Assembly: GCA_903930805.1 (NCBI GenBank)
Contig: CAIYZZ010000454.1
Location: 1 to 6,474, forward strand
DNA: 6,474 nt
Reading direction: 5' to 3'
Origin: an uncultured Rhodocyclaceae bacterium
Lineage (GTDB): Bacteria; Pseudomonadota; Gammaproteobacteria; Burkholderiales; Rhodocyclaceae
Shown here: in pieces, positions 1-6,474 of the stretch
Layout: every line of letters starts with the position of its first letter
Position numbering within the stretch: the first letter of the stretch is position 1
Program-made: the position numbers and the translations under genes
Notes under the pieces: model-generated
Database searches by the model: none
What the model saw: only the letters and a program-made list of their open reading frames with translations
Told to the model about the DNA's origin: nothing

Positions 1-2
1 AA

Positions 3-173
3 AACATTCTGCCGCAGAATCAGGTGATGGACGGCTACGTGGTTGAGCACAACTTCCCCGGCCTCGGCCAGCGCCGCATGGTGTTGAATGCCCGGCGCAT
101 CGTTACCGCACTGGACAATACGGAATTGATTTTGCTGGCGATGGTGACCATTGAGGCAAAGGAAAAACCATGA
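3..173 (+). CDS. C-terminal end of a PAS-containing signalling protein, probably a CheB/CheR-type fusion (5' partial)
   Basis: An open frame enters from the left edge and ends at TGA 171-173, giving 56 residues. The visible stretch contains [20 protein letters not shown] and then [12 protein letters not shown]. The pattern 'VEH-FPG-LG-R-M-LNARRI ... ILLA' is one I recognise from the last beta strands of the PAS domain at the C-terminus of CheB-CheR-PAS chemotaxis fusions (methylesterase plus methyltransferase that modify receptor glutamates). No CheB or CheR catalytic residues are inside the window, so this identity is inferred from family resemblance. A PAS domain at the end of another sensor is the main alternative. 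The usual 'ILLAIEDITER' ending is here [11 protein letters not shown], so the exit helix into a kinase is absent and the protein simply stops. The stop overlaps the next gene's ATG (ATGA), implying one mRNA and coupled translation. The stretch has normal high-GC codon use. Confidence 0.8.
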   Translation, partial: NILPQNQVMDGYVVEHNFPGLGQRRMVLNARRIVTALDNTELILLAMVTIEAKEKP

Positions 174-1984
174 GCACGGCCGACGACAAAAAACTTGATG
201 AACTGCGCCTGCGGGCGGAAGCCATCGCCCGGCATACGTTTAGCGAAGCGTCGAGAGACGACAGGTTCCTCTCCCCCGAAGAATCAAAGAAAGCCCTGCA
301 AGAACTACGCGTGCATCAGATCGAGCTGGAGATGCAGAACGAGGCCTTGCGCAACGCGCAAAGCGAGCTGGAGGCGTCGCGCGATCGCTATGTCGATCTG
401 TATGATTTCGCCCCGGTCGGTTATCTCACGCTCGACGCCAACGGCATGATCGAGGAGATCAACCTCACCGCCGCCACGCTCTTGCGTGTGGAGCGCAAGA
501 AGCTGCTGCAGCGCCGCTTCACGGCCCAGGTCGTTGCCGAAGACCATGGTCGCTGGCTGACGCTGTTCATGAGCTTGATGAAACAGGATGGCAAAGGCAG
601 TGTCGAAGTGAGCATTCAACGGCACGACGGCACGGTGTTCCAGGCGCTGCTGGACTGCGAGCGCCAGATAGTCGGCGCTGACGGGACGGCGCTGCGCATT
701 GCCCTGACCGACATCAGTCAGCGCAAACAATTGGAAGCCGAGCTCGCGCAACACCGCGACCACCTCGAACAGCTGGTCTTCGCCCGAACCGCCGAACTGG
801 CAGCGGCCAAGGACGCCGCGGAAACTGCCAACTGTGCCAAAAGCGTCTTCCTCGCCAACATGAGCCACGAACTGCGCACGCCGATGAATGGCATCATGGG
901 CATGACAGACATGGTGTTGCGCTGCGCCACCGATCCGAAGCAGATCGACTGGCTCAACAAGAGCAAGATATCCGCCCAGCACCTGCTATCGGTGATCAAC
1001 GACATCCTCGATATATCCCAGATCGAATCCGAACGGTTTACGCTGGAAGAGAGGAACTTTTCTCTGGCACAAACCATTGACCAGGCGCTGCAGATGCAGG
1101 ATGCCGCAGCCCAGGCCAAAGGGCTGCGCCTGTCGCACGAAGTCTCCCCTGCGTTGCCCGACCTGCTGCGCGGCGACACCACACGCCTGAGACAGATTCT
1201 GATCAATTTCATCGGCAACGCGATCAAGTTTTCTACACGCGGCCAGATTACCGTGCGTGCCAGTGCTCTCGAGGAGGATAACCACAGCCTGCTGCTGAAG
1301 ATCGAGGTCAGCGATCAGGGCATCGGTATCAGCCCTGAACAACAGGCCCGGTTGTTCCACGCCTTCACCCAGGCGGATGGTTCCATGACTCGCAAGTACG
1401 GCGGCACGGGCCTCGGCCTGATCATTTCCAAACGCATCGCCTTGCTGATGAGCGGTGATGCGGGGGTGAGCAGCGAGGCAGGCGTCGGCAGTACCTTCTG
1501 GGCCACGGCGCGACTCAAACGGGCCGTGGCCGACCAGGACGCCGACAGCCGCCTGCCGCTCGAACCGGCGCGCGACGTCCTGGAGCGGCAGTTTGCCGGC
1601 GTCCGCGTGCTGGTGGCAGAAGCCGATGCCGTCTGCCAGGAAATAGAGAAGTTCCTGCTTGAGGAGGCCGGCCTCGTGCCGGAGGTGGTCCCGGATGGCC
1701 GTGAAGCTCTGGAAAAGGCCCGTGGCGGCGGCTACGCCCTGATCCTGATGGACATGCAGATGCCGGTGATGAGCGGGCTGGAAGCCACCCGCGCCATTCG
1801 CCAATTGCCCGGCATGGCAAACATCCCGATCCTGGCCATGACCGCCAACGCCTTCGACAAGGATCGCGATGCCTGCCTGGCGGCCGGCATGAACGCGCAC
1901 ATCAGCAAGCCGATAGAGCCGGATCCGTTCTATGCGACGGTGCTGGAGTGGCTACGAAAGTCAGCCAAGGTGGAGCCGGCTTGA
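170..1984 (+). CDS. Soluble PAS hybrid sensor histidine kinase (PAS-HisKA-HATPase-REC)
   Basis: This 604-residue protein has no membrane segment, so it should act in the cytoplasm: autophosphorylating on His and passing phosphate to its own receiver. Residues 38-72 are a helical, coiled-coil-like region ([19 protein letters not shown]). A PAS domain spans about 73-183 ([13 protein letters not shown] to ALTDISQRK), followed by a linker helix with ARTAEL. HisKA covers about 222-290 with H-box MSHELRTP and phospho-acceptor H233. HATPase_c covers about 335-450: N-box N346/N350, G1 DQGIG (382-386), G2 GGTGLGL (411-417). REC covers about 478-594 with phospho-acceptor D528, T558 and K580 correctly spaced. 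Its acidic pocket reads E484-A485-D486 instead of the usual E-D-N, so one metal-binding acidic position is lost. There is no Hpt domain. ATG at 170 is preceded by AAAGGA (158-163) at 6 nt spacing and overlaps the upstream stop. The N-terminal helix plus PAS resembles kinases that commonly follow CheB/CheR fusions, which fits the neighbour. Its in vivo signal is unknown. Confidence 0.95.
   Translation: MSTADDKKLDELRLRAEAIARHTFSEASRDDRFLSPEESKKALQELRVHQIELEMQNEALRNAQSELEASRDRYVDLYDFAPVGYLTLDANGMIEEINLTAATLLRVERKKLLQRRFTAQVVAEDHGRWLTLFMSLMKQDGKGSVEVSIQRHDGTVFQALLDCERQIVGADGTALRIALTDISQRKQLEAELAQHRDHLEQLVFARTAELAAAKDAAETANCAKSVFLANMSHELRTPMNGIMGMTDMVLRCATDPKQIDWLNKSKISAQHLLSVINDILDISQIESERFTLEERNFSLAQTIDQALQMQDAAAQAKGLRLSHEVSPALPDLLRGDTTRLRQILINFIGNAIKFSTRGQITVRASALEEDNHSLLLKIEVSDQGIGISPEQQARLFHAFTQADGSMTRKYGGTGLGLIISKRIALLMSGDAGVSSEAGVGSTFWATARLKRAVADQDADSRLPLEPARDVLERQFAGVRVLVAEADAVCQEIEKFLLEEAGLVPEVVPDGREALEKARGGGYALILMDMQMPVMSGLEATRAIRQLPGMANIPILAMTANAFDKDRDACLAAGMNAHISKPIEPDPFYATVLEWLRKSAKVEPA
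1967..1975 (+). promoter_or_regulatory. Ribosome binding site that favours the TTG start at 1981
   Basis: AAGGTGGAG lies inside the last codons of the upstream kinase, 5 nt before TTG 1981. That TTG overlaps the upstream TGA (TTGA). It supports 1981 over the in-frame GTG at 1948, which would add 11 residues ([10 protein letters not shown] after Met) with no resemblance to the family's N-terminus and no comparable purine-rich site seen just upstream. The first in-frame ATG (2050) lies inside the first membrane helix and is too late. Confidence 0.65.
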
Positions 1985-4900
1985 AACTGACTGACTTCCC
2001 TTGGCGTTCGCTCAAAACACGGGTGACGCTCTTCACGCTGTCAATTTTCATGATCAGCTTATGGTCACTGACGTTCTACGCCAGCGGGATAGTGCGCAAC
2101 AACATGCAAGCCACCCTGAGCCAGCAACAATTCTCGACCGCGACATTCGTCGCCGCGGCTATCAATCACGATCTCGACGACCGCTTGAAGGCGCTGGAGT
2201 CGGCGGCCGGAATCATTAGCCCGACGCTTCTTGGCAATCCCGCTGCGATGCAGGTTTTCCTGGAGCAGAGCCCGGCGCTTCATATCCTGTTCAACAGCGG
2301 CACCTACGTTACCCGACTGGATGGTACGGCCATTGCCTCGCTCCCGCTGTCGGCACAACGGGTCGGCCTCAATTACCTGGAGCAAGCTCACGTTGCCGCA
2401 GCGCTCAAGGAGGGCAAATCCACGATCAGTACGGTACGCATCGGCAAGGCACTGAATGTTCCGGTGTTTGGCATTTCGACGCCCATTCGCGATGCTCAGC
2501 GTAAGGTGATTGGGGCCCTGATCGGGGTGATCCGGCTGGATCAGGTCAATTTTCTCGACAGGATTGTGGAACACAACTACGGTGAGCGTGGCGGATATCT
2601 GCTTGTAGAGAAAGCGAACCGGCGGATTATCACGGCCACCGACAAGAGCCGCGCCATGGAAGAACTCCCCGCCCCAGGCAGCAATGAGTTGATTGACCGT
2701 TTCATTCAGGGTTACGAGGGGACGGGCATCGTCGTCAATCCGCTGGGCGTGGAAGTGCTGGCTTCGGCCAAGGGCGTTCCGTTGGCGGGTTGGTACGCCG
2801 CAGTCAGTCTGCTCACCACCGAAGCCTTTGCCACGGTACGCGAGATGCTGCTGCGCCTGCTGATTGCCGCGATTGCCCTGAGCCTGCTGGCCGCCATGCT
2901 GACCTGGTGGCTATTGAGCCGCCAACTTTCACCGATGCTGGCGGCCGTGGATGCCCTGGCCACGATGTCGAAGAAAGGCCAGCACACGCAAGCCCTGCCC
3001 ATCACCCGCGATGATGAAATCGGCAAACTGATCGAGGGCTTCAATCATCTGCTGAAATCCCTGGGGCAAAGCGAAACCGCCTTGAAGGAGAGCGAATTCC
3101 GCTGGAAATTCGCCATCGAAGGTTCCGGCGACGGTCTCTGGGATTGGAACGTGGCAAACGGCACAGCATTTTTTTCCCTTCGCTGGAAGGAAATACTTGG
3201 CTATGCCGAAGACGAGATCGGCACTGGTTACGACGAATGGGAGCAGCGCGTTCACCCTGACGAGAAGGCGGCAATCCTCGCCACCTTGCAGACCTGTCTC
3301 GACGGCAATACCCCGCTTTACAGCAGCGAACACCGTGTTCTGTGCAAGGACGGCAGCTACAAATGGATACTCGATCGCGGCATGGTGGTTAGCCGCAGCG
3401 AGGAGGGCAAGCCCTTGCGCATGATCGGCACGCATAGCGACATCAGCGACCGCAAGCAGGCTGAGTCGGCAGCGATAAAATCAGCAGGCTTCATTCGGGA
3501 CATTGCCGCGCAAGCACCCGGTTGCCTCTATCAATTCAAGATGCGCCCCGATGGAAGTTTTTGCGTACCCTACGCCAGCGATGGCCTGCACAACCTTTAC
3601 GGCATCGACCCCGAAGAAATCCGCGAGGATGCGACGAAAATCTTTTCGCCCGTTCATCCGGATGATATTGACGGTTTCGTCAGTTCCATCCAGGCATCGG
3701 CGCGAACGCTATCCCCATGGAATCACGAATATCGCCTGGTGCTTGAGAACGGCCCGGAGCGCTGGCTGGCCGGCAACGCACTGCCTCAGCGCGACGAGGA
3801 TGGCTCGGTGCTCTGGCACGGCTTCATCACCGACGTCACCGAGAAGAGGGATCTGGCCGAACAACTGGATATTCACAGGTCGCAACTCGAACACCTGGTA
3901 GCTGCACGTACCGCCGAACTGGACGCCGCCGAGGCGCACACGCGCCTGATCATCGACTCGAGTGCCGACGGCATCCTGCAACTGGATGCAACGGGACACA
4001 TCGGCCTGGTTAACTTAGCGGCCTGCACAATGCTCGGCTATGCGTCCGCAGAACTTCTCGGCCGCGACGCGCACGCCGTGATCCACTGTCCGCATGAGAA
4101 CCTGGCCACCGCGCAGACGCCCTGCCACCTGGGCATGGCCGTCCGCACCGGACAATCGTTGCGTGCGGATAATGAAACCTTCTGGCGCGCCGATGGCCGC
4201 CCGCTGCCGGTTACCCTCGCCATCCATCCGATGCGCGAGGGTGAGACCTTGATCGGGGCGGTCCTGAGTTTTTCCGACAACACGCAGCGCCAGGCCGTCG
4301 AACATGCGCTCGAAGATGCCCGTGCCGAGGCCGAACTCCTGGCGCGAAGCAAGAGCGAGTTCCTCGCCAACATGAGCCACGAAATCCGCACGCCGTTGAA
4401 CGGTGTGTTGGGCATGGCGCAGATCGGCTATCGCGACAACCTCGGGCGCGGCAAGACGCAGGAGACCTTTGCCCGCATCCTCGAATCGGGCAATCTGCTT
4501 CTGGTCATCATCAACGATATTCTCGACCTGTCCAAGATCGAGGCCGGCAAGCTCACCGTCGAATCGCTTCCCGTCGATCCGGGCTACAGCGTCGATGCGG
4601 CGGTAGCATCGCTGGCGCAATGGGCCGCAGAGAAAGGCCTGGCACTCTTCGCGGAAAAGGCGCCCGACTTGCCCGCCGCTGTGCTGTCCGACCCGACGCG
4701 GGTCGCCCAGATCCTGCTCAACCTGATCTCCAACGCCATCAAGTTCACCGCGCACGGCGAAGTACGCATTGCGGCGCTGCGCGCCGAGGGGCAACTGGTG
4801 TTTCGTGTCACCGATACCGGCATCGGCATGATGCCCGAGCAGGTGGAGTTGCTGTTTAGCCCCTTCCAGCAGGCCGACACCTCCACCACGCGCAAGTATG

Positions 4901-5856
4901 GCGGCACTGGTCTGGGATTGACGATCAGCCGACAATTGGCGCGCATGATGGGGGGCGATATCCATGCCTCCAGCACAGCAGGCAGCGGCAGTACCTTCGA
5001 ACTGTGGCTGCCCTGCATCGAGACCCTGGACGCGGCCGCGACGACGATGGCGTCATCCTTCCTTGCCGTGGTTGCTTCGGGGCCGCGCCTGAAAGGCTTG
5101 CGTATCCTTGCCGCCGAGGATAACGAGGTCAACCAGCTGGTGCTGGAGGACATGCTGACCCGGGAGGGCGCGGAGCTGGAGATGGTCGGCAATGGCCGGT
5201 TGGCCGTAGAGGCGGTGACCCGCGATCCCGCCAGGTTCGACCTGGTGCTGATGGATGTGCAGATGCCCGAGATGGATGGCTTCGAGGCCACACGGCAGAT
5301 TTGTGTTCTCGCCCCGGCGTTGCCGGTGGTCGGCCAGACGGCCCACGTTCTGGCCGTCGAACACGCAAAATGCCGTGCCGCCGGCATGGTCGATACGATC
5401 ACCAAACCGCTTGATCTTGGCGCCTTGGTCGGCGTGATCTTGCGCTATGCCCGGCGCGCTACCGAGATTGCCGTCACGCCCCCTCTACCTGCTCCACCTG
5501 GTGCCAAAGCATCAATCCAAGTCGGGATGATCGACTGGAAACAGTTGGAGCACCGCTATGCCGACCGCCCGGCCTTCATCCACAAGTTGCTCGGTGTCCT
5601 ATTGAAAACCCACGCCGAAGCCCCGGCGCTGATGCGGGCCGCGGCCGCATCGGGTGACATGGAGAAACTGATCTTCCTTGCGCATACCGCAAAGGGGACC
5701 GGCGGCAACGTGTTCGCCCATGCGTTGCCGGTGCAGGCGCAGGTCACAGAGACCACCGCCCGCGAAGCAAGCCCGGACGCCATCGCTCACGCCGAATTAC
5801 TGGCCGCAACATTTGATGCGGTGCTGGCCGAGATCAGGGATTACCTGGCCCGATGA
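1981..5856 (+). CDS. Membrane hybrid sensor histidine kinase: dCache-HAMP-PAS x3-HisKA-HATPase-REC-Hpt
   Basis: With TTG 1981 as start the protein has 1291 residues and begins [13 protein letters not shown] before the first membrane helix (about 15-36). A periplasmic double-Cache region follows (about 37-285; [14 protein letters not shown] and [20 protein letters not shown] are typical), then membrane helix 2 (about 290-312) and HAMP (about 313-365). Three PAS domains sit at about 373-495, 504-625 and 654-770, the last after a helix containing ARTAEL. HisKA has [11 protein letters not shown] with H800. HATPase_c has N-box N914/N918, G1 DTGIG (945-949) and G2 GGTGLGL. REC (about 1036-1155) is intact: E1046/D1047, D1092, T1120, K1142. 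After a proline-rich linker (PPLPAPPG), Hpt (about 1184-1285) has [10 protein letters not shown] with H1235. This gives a full His-Asp-His relay in one chain, able to pass phosphate to a separate response regulator. The ligand is unknown; Cache domains usually bind small metabolites. Coupled by a 4-nt overlap to the preceding kinase. The longer GTG start (1948) is possible but less likely. Confidence 0.95.
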   Translation: MKLTDFPWRSLKTRVTLFTLSIFMISLWSLTFYASGIVRNNMQATLSQQQFSTATFVAAAINHDLDDRLKALESAAGIISPTLLGNPAAMQVFLEQSPALHILFNSGTYVTRLDGTAIASLPLSAQRVGLNYLEQAHVAAALKEGKSTISTVRIGKALNVPVFGISTPIRDAQRKVIGALIGVIRLDQVNFLDRIVEHNYGERGGYLLVEKANRRIITATDKSRAMEELPAPGSNELIDRFIQGYEGTGIVVNPLGVEVLASAKGVPLAGWYAAVSLLTTEAFATVREMLLRLLIAAIALSLLAAMLTWWLLSRQLSPMLAAVDALATMSKKGQHTQALPITRDDEIGKLIEGFNHLLKSLGQSETALKESEFRWKFAIEGSGDGLWDWNVANGTAFFSLRWKEILGYAEDEIGTGYDEWEQRVHPDEKAAILATLQTCLDGNTPLYSSEHRVLCKDGSYKWILDRGMVVSRSEEGKPLRMIGTHSDISDRKQAESAAIKSAGFIRDIAAQAPGCLYQFKMRPDGSFCVPYASDGLHNLYGIDPEEIREDATKIFSPVHPDDIDGFVSSIQASARTLSPWNHEYRLVLENGPERWLAGNALPQRDEDGSVLWHGFITDVTEKRDLAEQLDIHRSQLEHLVAARTAELDAAEAHTRLIIDSSADGILQLDATGHIGLVNLAACTMLGYASAELLGRDAHAVIHCPHENLATAQTPCHLGMAVRTGQSLRADNETFWRADGRPLPVTLAIHPMREGETLIGAVLSFSDNTQRQAVEHALEDARAEAELLARSKSEFLANMSHEIRTPLNGVLGMAQIGYRDNLGRGKTQETFARILESGNLLLVIINDILDLSKIEAGKLTVESLPVDPGYSVDAAVASLAQWAAEKGLALFAEKAPDLPAAVLSDPTRVAQILLNLISNAIKFTAHGEVRIAALRAEGQLVFRVTDTGIGMMPEQVELLFSPFQQADTSTTRKYGGTGLGLTISRQLARMMGGDIHASSTAGSGSTFELWLPCIETLDAAATTMASSFLAVVASGPRLKGLRILAAEDNEVNQLVLEDMLTREGAELEMVGNGRLAVEAVTRDPARFDLVLMDVQMPEMDGFEATRQICVLAPALPVVGQTAHVLAVEHAKCRAAGMVDTITKPLDLGALVGVILRYARRATEIAVTPPLPAPPGAKASIQVGMIDWKQLEHRYADRPAFIHKLLGVLLKTHAEAPALMRAAAASGDMEKLIFLAHTAKGTGGNVFAHALPVQAQVTETTAREASPDAIAHAELLAATFDAVLAEIRDYLAR

Positions 5857-5866
5857 AACTTTTAAC

Positions 5867-5883
5867 ACTTTTGAAACAAAAGT
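5867..5883 (+). repeat. Perfect inverted repeat in the gap before the third kinase
   Basis: ACTTTTG (5867-5873), AAA loop, CAAAAGT (5877-5883) form a perfect 7-bp inverted repeat starting 11 nt after the membrane kinase's stop. ACTTTT also occurs as a direct repeat at 5858-5863. The stem is AT-rich with only a 3-nt loop and no T-run after it, so it is a poor intrinsic terminator. The left half includes TTGAAA (5871-5876), similar to a sigma-70 -35 box, but the correctly spaced hexamer (GGTACG, 5894-5899) is a poor -10. An operator-like protein site is one possible reading; chance is another. Confidence 0.45.
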
Positions 5884-5924
5884 CGGCCCTGACGGTACGG
5901 CGACCCGAGTACGCTATGCCATTG

Positions 5925-5930
5925 AAAGGA
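5925..5930 (+). promoter_or_regulatory. Ribosome binding site of the third kinase gene
   Basis: AAAGGA precedes two adjacent in-frame ATG codons (5933 and 5936). Spacing is 2 nt to the first and 5 nt to the second, so the second ATG (protein starting MSNKTESERS) is the better start. The choice changes the product by a single Met. Confidence 0.6.
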
Positions 5931-5935
5931 ACATG

Positions 5936-6474
5936 ATGTCCAACAAGACCGAATCAGAGCGCAGCTTTACGGTGCTGGTGGTGGATGATGCCGCCGATCA
6001 CCTCGAAATCAGCCTCGAATACTTGCGCCCCCTTTATCAGGTGCGCACCGCCATGTCCGGCCTCGAGGCATTGGCCCAGGCGAAGATGCTGCCGCTTCCA
6101 GACCTGATCCTGCTCGACGTGGTGATGCCGGAAATGGATGGCCATAAGGTTCTTGCCGCGCTGCGCGAAGCGCCCGAAACCCGTGACATCCCGGTGATAT
6201 TCGTCACGGCGCTGGGGACGGAAGCGGAGGAGGAACGCGGACTGAAGCTCGGTGCCGTGGATTTTGTGTTCAAGCCGATAAGTCAGGTGATCCTGCTGGC
6301 GCGGGTCGCTACCCATCTTGCCCTGAGTGCCGCCACCCGCGATCTGAAAATTCAGAACATCTTGCTCGAGCAGCGCGTGGCGGAGCGAACCCGGAAGCTG
6401 GCGCGCGCGATGTTCGCCGCCGAGGCGGCAAATCGTGCCAACAGTGAATTTCTCCACAACATGAGCCATGAGCT
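5936..6474 (+). CDS. Receiver-first hybrid histidine kinase (REC-HisKA-...), 3' partial
   Basis: The frame is open from ATG 5936 to the window edge, giving 179 residues plus two bases. Residues about 11-128 form a CheY-like receiver: VLVVDDAAD with D17/D18, LILLDVVMPEMDG with phospho-acceptor D61, VIFVTAL with T91, and FVFKPIS with K113; all spacings match CheY. The variant with DIPVIFVTAL and ILLARV-THLAL is common in receivers placed in front of kinase, GGDEF or HD-GYP outputs. Here a helix (about 129-170, with EQRVAERTRKL) leads into an H-box, FLHNMSHEL, with candidate phospho-acceptor H178. The output is therefore a histidine kinase core, cut off by the window. FLHN replaces the FLAN found in the other two kinases here. 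It has no membrane segment so far and is probably cytoplasmic. With its receiver at the input end, it could accept phosphate from the Hpt of the neighbouring membrane kinase; this is inference from gene order. The ATPase domain and any further domains lie outside. Confidence 0.9.
   Translation, partial: MSNKTESERSFTVLVVDDAADHLEISLEYLRPLYQVRTAMSGLEALAQAKMLPLPDLILLDVVMPEMDGHKVLAALREAPETRDIPVIFVTALGTEAEEERGLKLGAVDFVFKPISQVILLARVATHLALSAATRDLKIQNILLEQRVAERTRKLARAMFAAEAANRANSEFLHNMSHE

Larger units (their letters stand above)
5857..5935 (+). other. Intergenic gap between the second and third kinase genes
   Basis: This 79-nt gap is the only non-coding stretch in the window. Its first third is AT-rich and contrasts with the surrounding GC-rich coding DNA; it holds the inverted repeat. 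The rest is GC-rich without a convincing promoter: CTGACG (5889-5894) and TACGCT (5910-5915) resemble -35 and -10 boxes but are only 15 nt apart. I see no intrinsic terminator, so read-through into the next gene is plausible, with a possible extra promoter here. Confidence 0.5.

Noticed and set aside
305..1900. Long antisense open frames (305-982 and 986-1900, minus strand) opposite the soluble kinase
   Set aside because: They mirror a strongly supported kinase frame, arise easily in GC-rich codon use, and show no recognisable domains or plausible start context.
848..4383. Identical 24-nt stretch shared by the two H-boxes (848-871 and 4360-4383), suggestive of a repeat or gene conversion
   Set aside because: It encodes the same highly conserved FLANMSHE motif with preferred codons; identity stops at the motif edge, so protein-level conservation explains it.
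5053..5368. Minus-strand proline/arginine-rich open frames over the receiver of the membrane kinase
   Set aside because: Composition is typical of an out-of-frame GC-rich shadow, and the + strand receiver is intact with all catalytic residues.
4015..5405. Antisense open frames (4015-4965 and 4584-5405, minus strand) opposite the membrane kinase core
   Set aside because: Their translations are low-complexity shadows of the kinase and receiver codons, with no domain or ribosome binding site.
5867..5883. Palindrome as a Rho-independent terminator for the membrane kinase gene
   Set aside because: The stem has only two G-C pairs, the loop is 3 nt, and no T-tract follows.
5871..5899. Sigma-70 promoter with TTGAAA as -35 box
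   Set aside because: At 16-19 nt spacing the best -10 candidates match the consensus at no more than two positions; too weak to annotate.

Overview
The window looks like a signal-transduction cluster from a GC-rich proteobacterium (about 60 % G+C by eye, strong G/C preference at third codon positions). The membrane kinase has an N-terminus of the form [19 protein letters not shown] followed by a dCache region. I associate this style with Betaproteobacteria such as the Rhodocyclales/Gallionellales group. That placement comes from recalled family resemblance, not from a search.

Layout, all on the + strand: (1) positions 3-173 are the last 56 codons of a gene whose C-terminus looks like the end of the PAS domain carried by CheB/CheR-type chemotaxis methylesterase/methyltransferase fusions. 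(2) 170-1984 encodes a soluble 604-residue PAS hybrid histidine kinase (PAS, HisKA, HATPase, REC), overlapping gene 1 by ATGA. (3) 1981-5856 encodes a 1291-residue membrane hybrid kinase (TM, dCache, TM, HAMP, three PAS, HisKA, HATPase, REC, Hpt), overlapping gene 2 by TTGA if the TTG start is accepted. (4) 5857-5935 is the only real gap; it holds a perfect AT-rich inverted repeat and a ribosome binding site. (5) 5936 to the window end is the start of a third kinase-type protein, an N-terminal receiver feeding into a HisKA domain. The window cuts it right after the H-box histidine.

Together the genes look like a multi-kinase phosphorelay. The membrane protein can sense a periplasmic signal and carries a complete His-Asp-His chain ending in an Hpt domain. 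The soluble kinase has a receiver but no Hpt. The last protein has a receiver at its N-terminus that could accept phosphate and control its own kinase core. No DNA-binding or enzymatic output domain is visible, so the final output must lie outside the window or in trans. The upstream CheB/CheR-like end suggests a relationship to the recurrent pairing of CheB-CheR-PAS fusions with PAS hybrid kinases.

I saw no RNA gene, mobile element, CRISPR array or clear intrinsic terminator. Nothing here is clearly a new type of system. The points most worth checking are the degenerate acidic pocket in the soluble kinase's receiver, the tight three-gene coupling, and the palindrome before the third kinase.
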